Source: Arthrobacter sp. B0490 (GTDB lineage: Bacteria > Actinomycetota > Actinomycetes > Actinomycetales > Micrococcaceae). From it: a DNA stretch of 64,000 nt. The notes below the pieces were generated by a model, which was given only the letters and a program-made list of their open reading frames with translations, searched no databases and was not told the DNA's origin. Location of the stretch: assembly GCF_002929355.1 (NCBI RefSeq), contig NZ_PJIR01000001.1:567404-631403 (forward strand), written 5' to 3'. Below, one piece after another: positions 62,200-64,000 of this stretch; within the stretch, counting starts at the first letter, position 1; each line of letters opens with the position of its first letter. The position numbers and the translations under genes are program-made.

Positions 62200-62823
62200 A
62201 TGCTGCAGCACGTCCTGGTCGGCGTTCTCGCCGCGGGCCTCGGGTATGCCCTCTTCGGGCTCGCGGGGAGGGACCGCCGGACGGTCCTGCCGGGCCGGTA
62301 CCGGCTGCCCCTCGCGCTGTCCGCCGGCGTCCTGGCGGGTGCAGGGAGCGTGGTCGGTGGCGAGCCGTGGAACGGCCCGCTCGTCGCCGTCCTCGCGGCG
62401 TTCGGGGTGCTGCTCGCCGCCATCGATCTGCGGTCCAAGCTGTTGCCGAATGCCGTCCTGGTGCGCTTCACCGCTGCCACCGTACCCCTGCTGCTCCTCG
62501 CTGCCGTGGGGACAGGCAACTGGGGTGGCCTGCTCGGTGCGGCAGCCGGCGGTGCGACACTCTTCGTCGTCTACTTCCTGCTGGCCCTCATCTCCCCGGC
62601 GGGGATGGGCATGGGCGACGTGAAGCTCGCCGCGGTGCTCGGCCTGTTCGGCGGGTGGGCCGGGTCGGCGGCCTGGCTCGGCACCCTGCTGGGTGGGTTC
62701 CTGCTCGGCGGCGTGGCAGGTGTCGCGGTCCTCGTGCTGCGCCGCGGGTCCCGCGGGTCCACCTTCCCGTTCGGCCCCGGCATGCTGCTGGCTGCGTTCG
62801 CGAGCCTCGTCCTCCTGGGCTGA
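62200..62823 (+). CDS. tadV: A24 prepilin peptidase (TadV-like)
   Basis: A 207-residue membrane aspartyl protease. The catalytic pair is Asp76 in AAIDLRSKLLPN and Asp140 in GMGMGDVKL, the standard GxGD arrangement; about seven membrane helices are visible. It should cut the Flp and TadE leader peptides. It lacks the methyltransferase zinc domain of PilD. It starts directly after the kinase stop, tying leader cleavage to the sensor operon. Confidence 0.94.
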   Translation: MLQHVLVGVLAAGLGYALFGLAGRDRRTVLPGRYRLPLALSAGVLAGAGSVVGGEPWNGPLVAVLAAFGVLLAAIDLRSKLLPNAVLVRFTAATVPLLLLAAVGTGNWGGLLGAAAGGATLFVVYFLLALISPAGMGMGDVKLAAVLGLFGGWAGSAAWLGTLLGGFLLGGVAGVAVLVLRRGSRGSTFPFGPGMLLAAFASLVLLG

Positions 62824-62894
62824 CGGCCCTCCCGGCAGACCGAGGCATCCACGGCGTCCGCCGCGGTCCTCCCGCCGTACCGGCGGTCGTCGAG

Positions 62895-62910
62895 CCACGC
62901 CGCGGCGTGG
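62895..62910. terminator. Palindrome between tadV and truA
   Basis: CCACGCCGCGGCGTGG is a perfect 16-base palindrome 19 bases after the truA stop. It may help end transcription of either convergent gene. Confidence 0.4.
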
Positions 62911-62929
62911 TCCTCGCGCGATGCCGCTC

Positions 62930-63961
62930 CTAGTCGCCTGATCGGCCTGTGGGTTCCCCCGCCGGTTCCACCGACGGACCGGGTGGTTGATCGACTGCTG
63001 GATCGGCAGCACCTGGGCTCGCCGCCGCGGCCAGGTGCGCGACGGTTCGTCGGGCCCGGGTGAGGTCGGCACGCGCAGCGAGCTCCCCGTTCCCGGGGTA
63101 GGCGATCTCCTCGAGCACGAGGGGGTGCGGCGCGGCGAGGATGGACCGGGCGTCCTTGACGCGGGCGGCCAGCCTCTCGGCGAGCCAGGACGGCGGCATC
63201 TCCCCCGACCCGACCCGGAGCGTGGATCCGATGAGCGCGCGGACCATGTTGTGGCAGAAGGCGTCGGCCTGCACCGTGGCGGTGATGGCGCCGTCGTGCC
63301 CGCGGACGAACTCGTACCGCTGCAGTTCACGGATGGTGGTGGATCCCTCCCGTGGCTTGCAGAACGCGGCGAAGTCCTGCATGCCGCGCAGGTGCCCCGC
63401 CCCCTCGTTGAGCAACGCGACGTCGAGGGGCGCCGGGTACCAGAGCGTGGTGTGCCTGCGGAGCGGGTCCTGCCCTGTCGCGGTATCCGCGATCGCATAG
63501 CTGTAGCGGCGCCAGAGCGCTGAGAACCGGGCGTCGAATCCCTCGGGGGCACAGGTGGCGGCCCGGACGACGACGGCGGGCACGGAGTTCCTGACGGACC
63601 GTCCCCGGCCCGTGACGCCGTCCGTGAGTACGCGGTTGATGGTGCCGGTGATGCGCCGCAGGAACGCGTCGGCGGGATCGACGTCGCGTCCCCTCGTCAT
63701 CGCGTGCCATTCCGCCGGCGTGAGGTCGATGTGCGCCACCTGACCCCGGGCATGGACACCGGCGTCGGTGCGGCCGCCGACGGTGAGGCGCACGGGCCGG
63801 CGCAGCAGCGTGAAGAGCGCGTCCTCGAGGACGCCCTGCACCGTCGTGAGCCCCGGCTGGAGGGCCCAGCCGGAGAACGGTGCGCCGTCGTAGGCGATAT
63901 CGAGCCGGACACGCAGGAGCCCGCCCTCCCCCGGGGGGACGGCGGGCTCCTGGATCGTCAT
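62930..63961 (-). CDS. truA: tRNA pseudouridine(38-40) synthase
   Basis: A 343-residue TruA, which isomerises uridines 38-40 in the tRNA anticodon arm. The catalytic Asp lies in GGRTDAGVHARGQVAHID near residue 62, and RLDIAYDGAPFSGW opens the domain. Longer than the E. coli enzyme, mostly by a Pro/Gly-rich C-terminal tail (last 45 residues). Follows the preceding ribosomal gene on the minus strand, as in many actinobacteria. Confidence 0.96.
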   Translation of the reverse strand: MTIQEPAVPPGEGGLLRVRLDIAYDGAPFSGWALQPGLTTVQGVLEDALFTLLRRPVRLTVGGRTDAGVHARGQVAHIDLTPAEWHAMTRGRDVDPADAFLRRITGTINRVLTDGVTGRGRSVRNSVPAVVVRAATCAPEGFDARFSALWRRYSYAIADTATGQDPLRRHTTLWYPAPLDVALLNEGAGHLRGMQDFAAFCKPREGSTTIRELQRYEFVRGHDGAITATVQADAFCHNMVRALIGSTLRVGSGEMPPSWLAERLAARVKDARSILAAPHPLVLEEIAYPGNGELAARADLTRARRTVAHLAAAASPGAADPAVDQPPGPSVEPAGEPTGRSGD

Positions 63962-63983
63962 GGCGTGCGGCGGGAAGGAAGAA

Positions 63984-64000
63984 TTACTTCTTCTCGTCCT
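63984..64000 (-). CDS. rplQ: Last codons of a gene, probably ribosomal protein L17
   Basis: Only the end is in the window: on the minus strand ...GAC GAG AAG AAG TAA, giving a DEKK ending. The position immediately upstream of truA on the same strand makes rplQ the likely identity; this rests on gene order alone. Confidence 0.5.

Noticed and set aside
1..64000. CRISPR arrays, tRNA or rRNA genes, insertion sequences, prophage genes
   Set aside because: No regularly spaced repeats, no tRNA cloverleaf or rRNA sequence, and no transposase or phage protein was found on reading both strands; a covariance-model scan would be needed to exclude divergent small RNAs.

Overview
The window is one contiguous piece of a high-GC actinobacterial chromosome. 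Gene content points to the family Micrococcaceae (Arthrobacter-like): alr-tsaE-tsaB-rimI-tsaD in one strand-wise run, glgX-treY-treZ trehalose genes, an ANTAR regulator, a secretin-free Tad pilus locus, frequent GTG starts and many ATGA/GTGA stop-start overlaps. No rRNA, tRNA, CRISPR array, insertion sequence or prophage was seen.

Layout. 1-897 is the 3' end of PTS enzyme I. 940-9945 is a sugar-catabolic region: a DUF6807/PmoA-like protein and a Gfo/Idh/MocA oxidoreductase on the minus strand, a divergent LacI repressor, a small GAF-ANTAR block, two tandem paralogous small genes, then a plus-strand operon of Gfo/Idh oxidoreductase, DUF993 protein and TIM-barrel sugar isomerase. Two near-identical LacI-type operators, one before each Gfo/Idh gene, suggest one regulon. 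9955-11292 holds an NTF2-like and an SRPBCC protein. 11639-15585 is the t6A-modification/alr run. 15660-21364 carries a GIY-YIG-like protein, a PfkB kinase, a GH4-like glycosidase and an aldo/keto reductase-GNAT-HpcH aldolase operon. 21509-29194 has a diguanylate cyclase and the trehalose/glycogen operon. 29343-35338 is mostly envelope and cofactor housekeeping: nnr, acpS, glmS, coaA and a VanY-type lipoprotein.

36413-48137 is a complete nitrate/nitrite assimilation island: NarK transporter, molybdopterin nitrate reductase and its flavoprotein partner, NirB and NirD, siroheme enzymes (CobA and a CbiX-type chelatase) and a HemD-winged-helix regulator of the NnaR type. The NirB/NirD intergenic region contains a GlnR-like box.

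48197-51465 runs DinB, glmM, rpsI, rplM. From 52056 to 62823 lies a full Tad/Flp pilus locus: pilin, TadE, TadG-like, CpaB, TadZ, TadA, TadB, TadC, an Hpt-like protein, a response regulator, a histidine kinase and a prepilin peptidase. It is wedged between rplM and truA/rplQ, genes that usually lie close together in related bacteria. truA and the last codons of a gene that is probably rplQ close the window.
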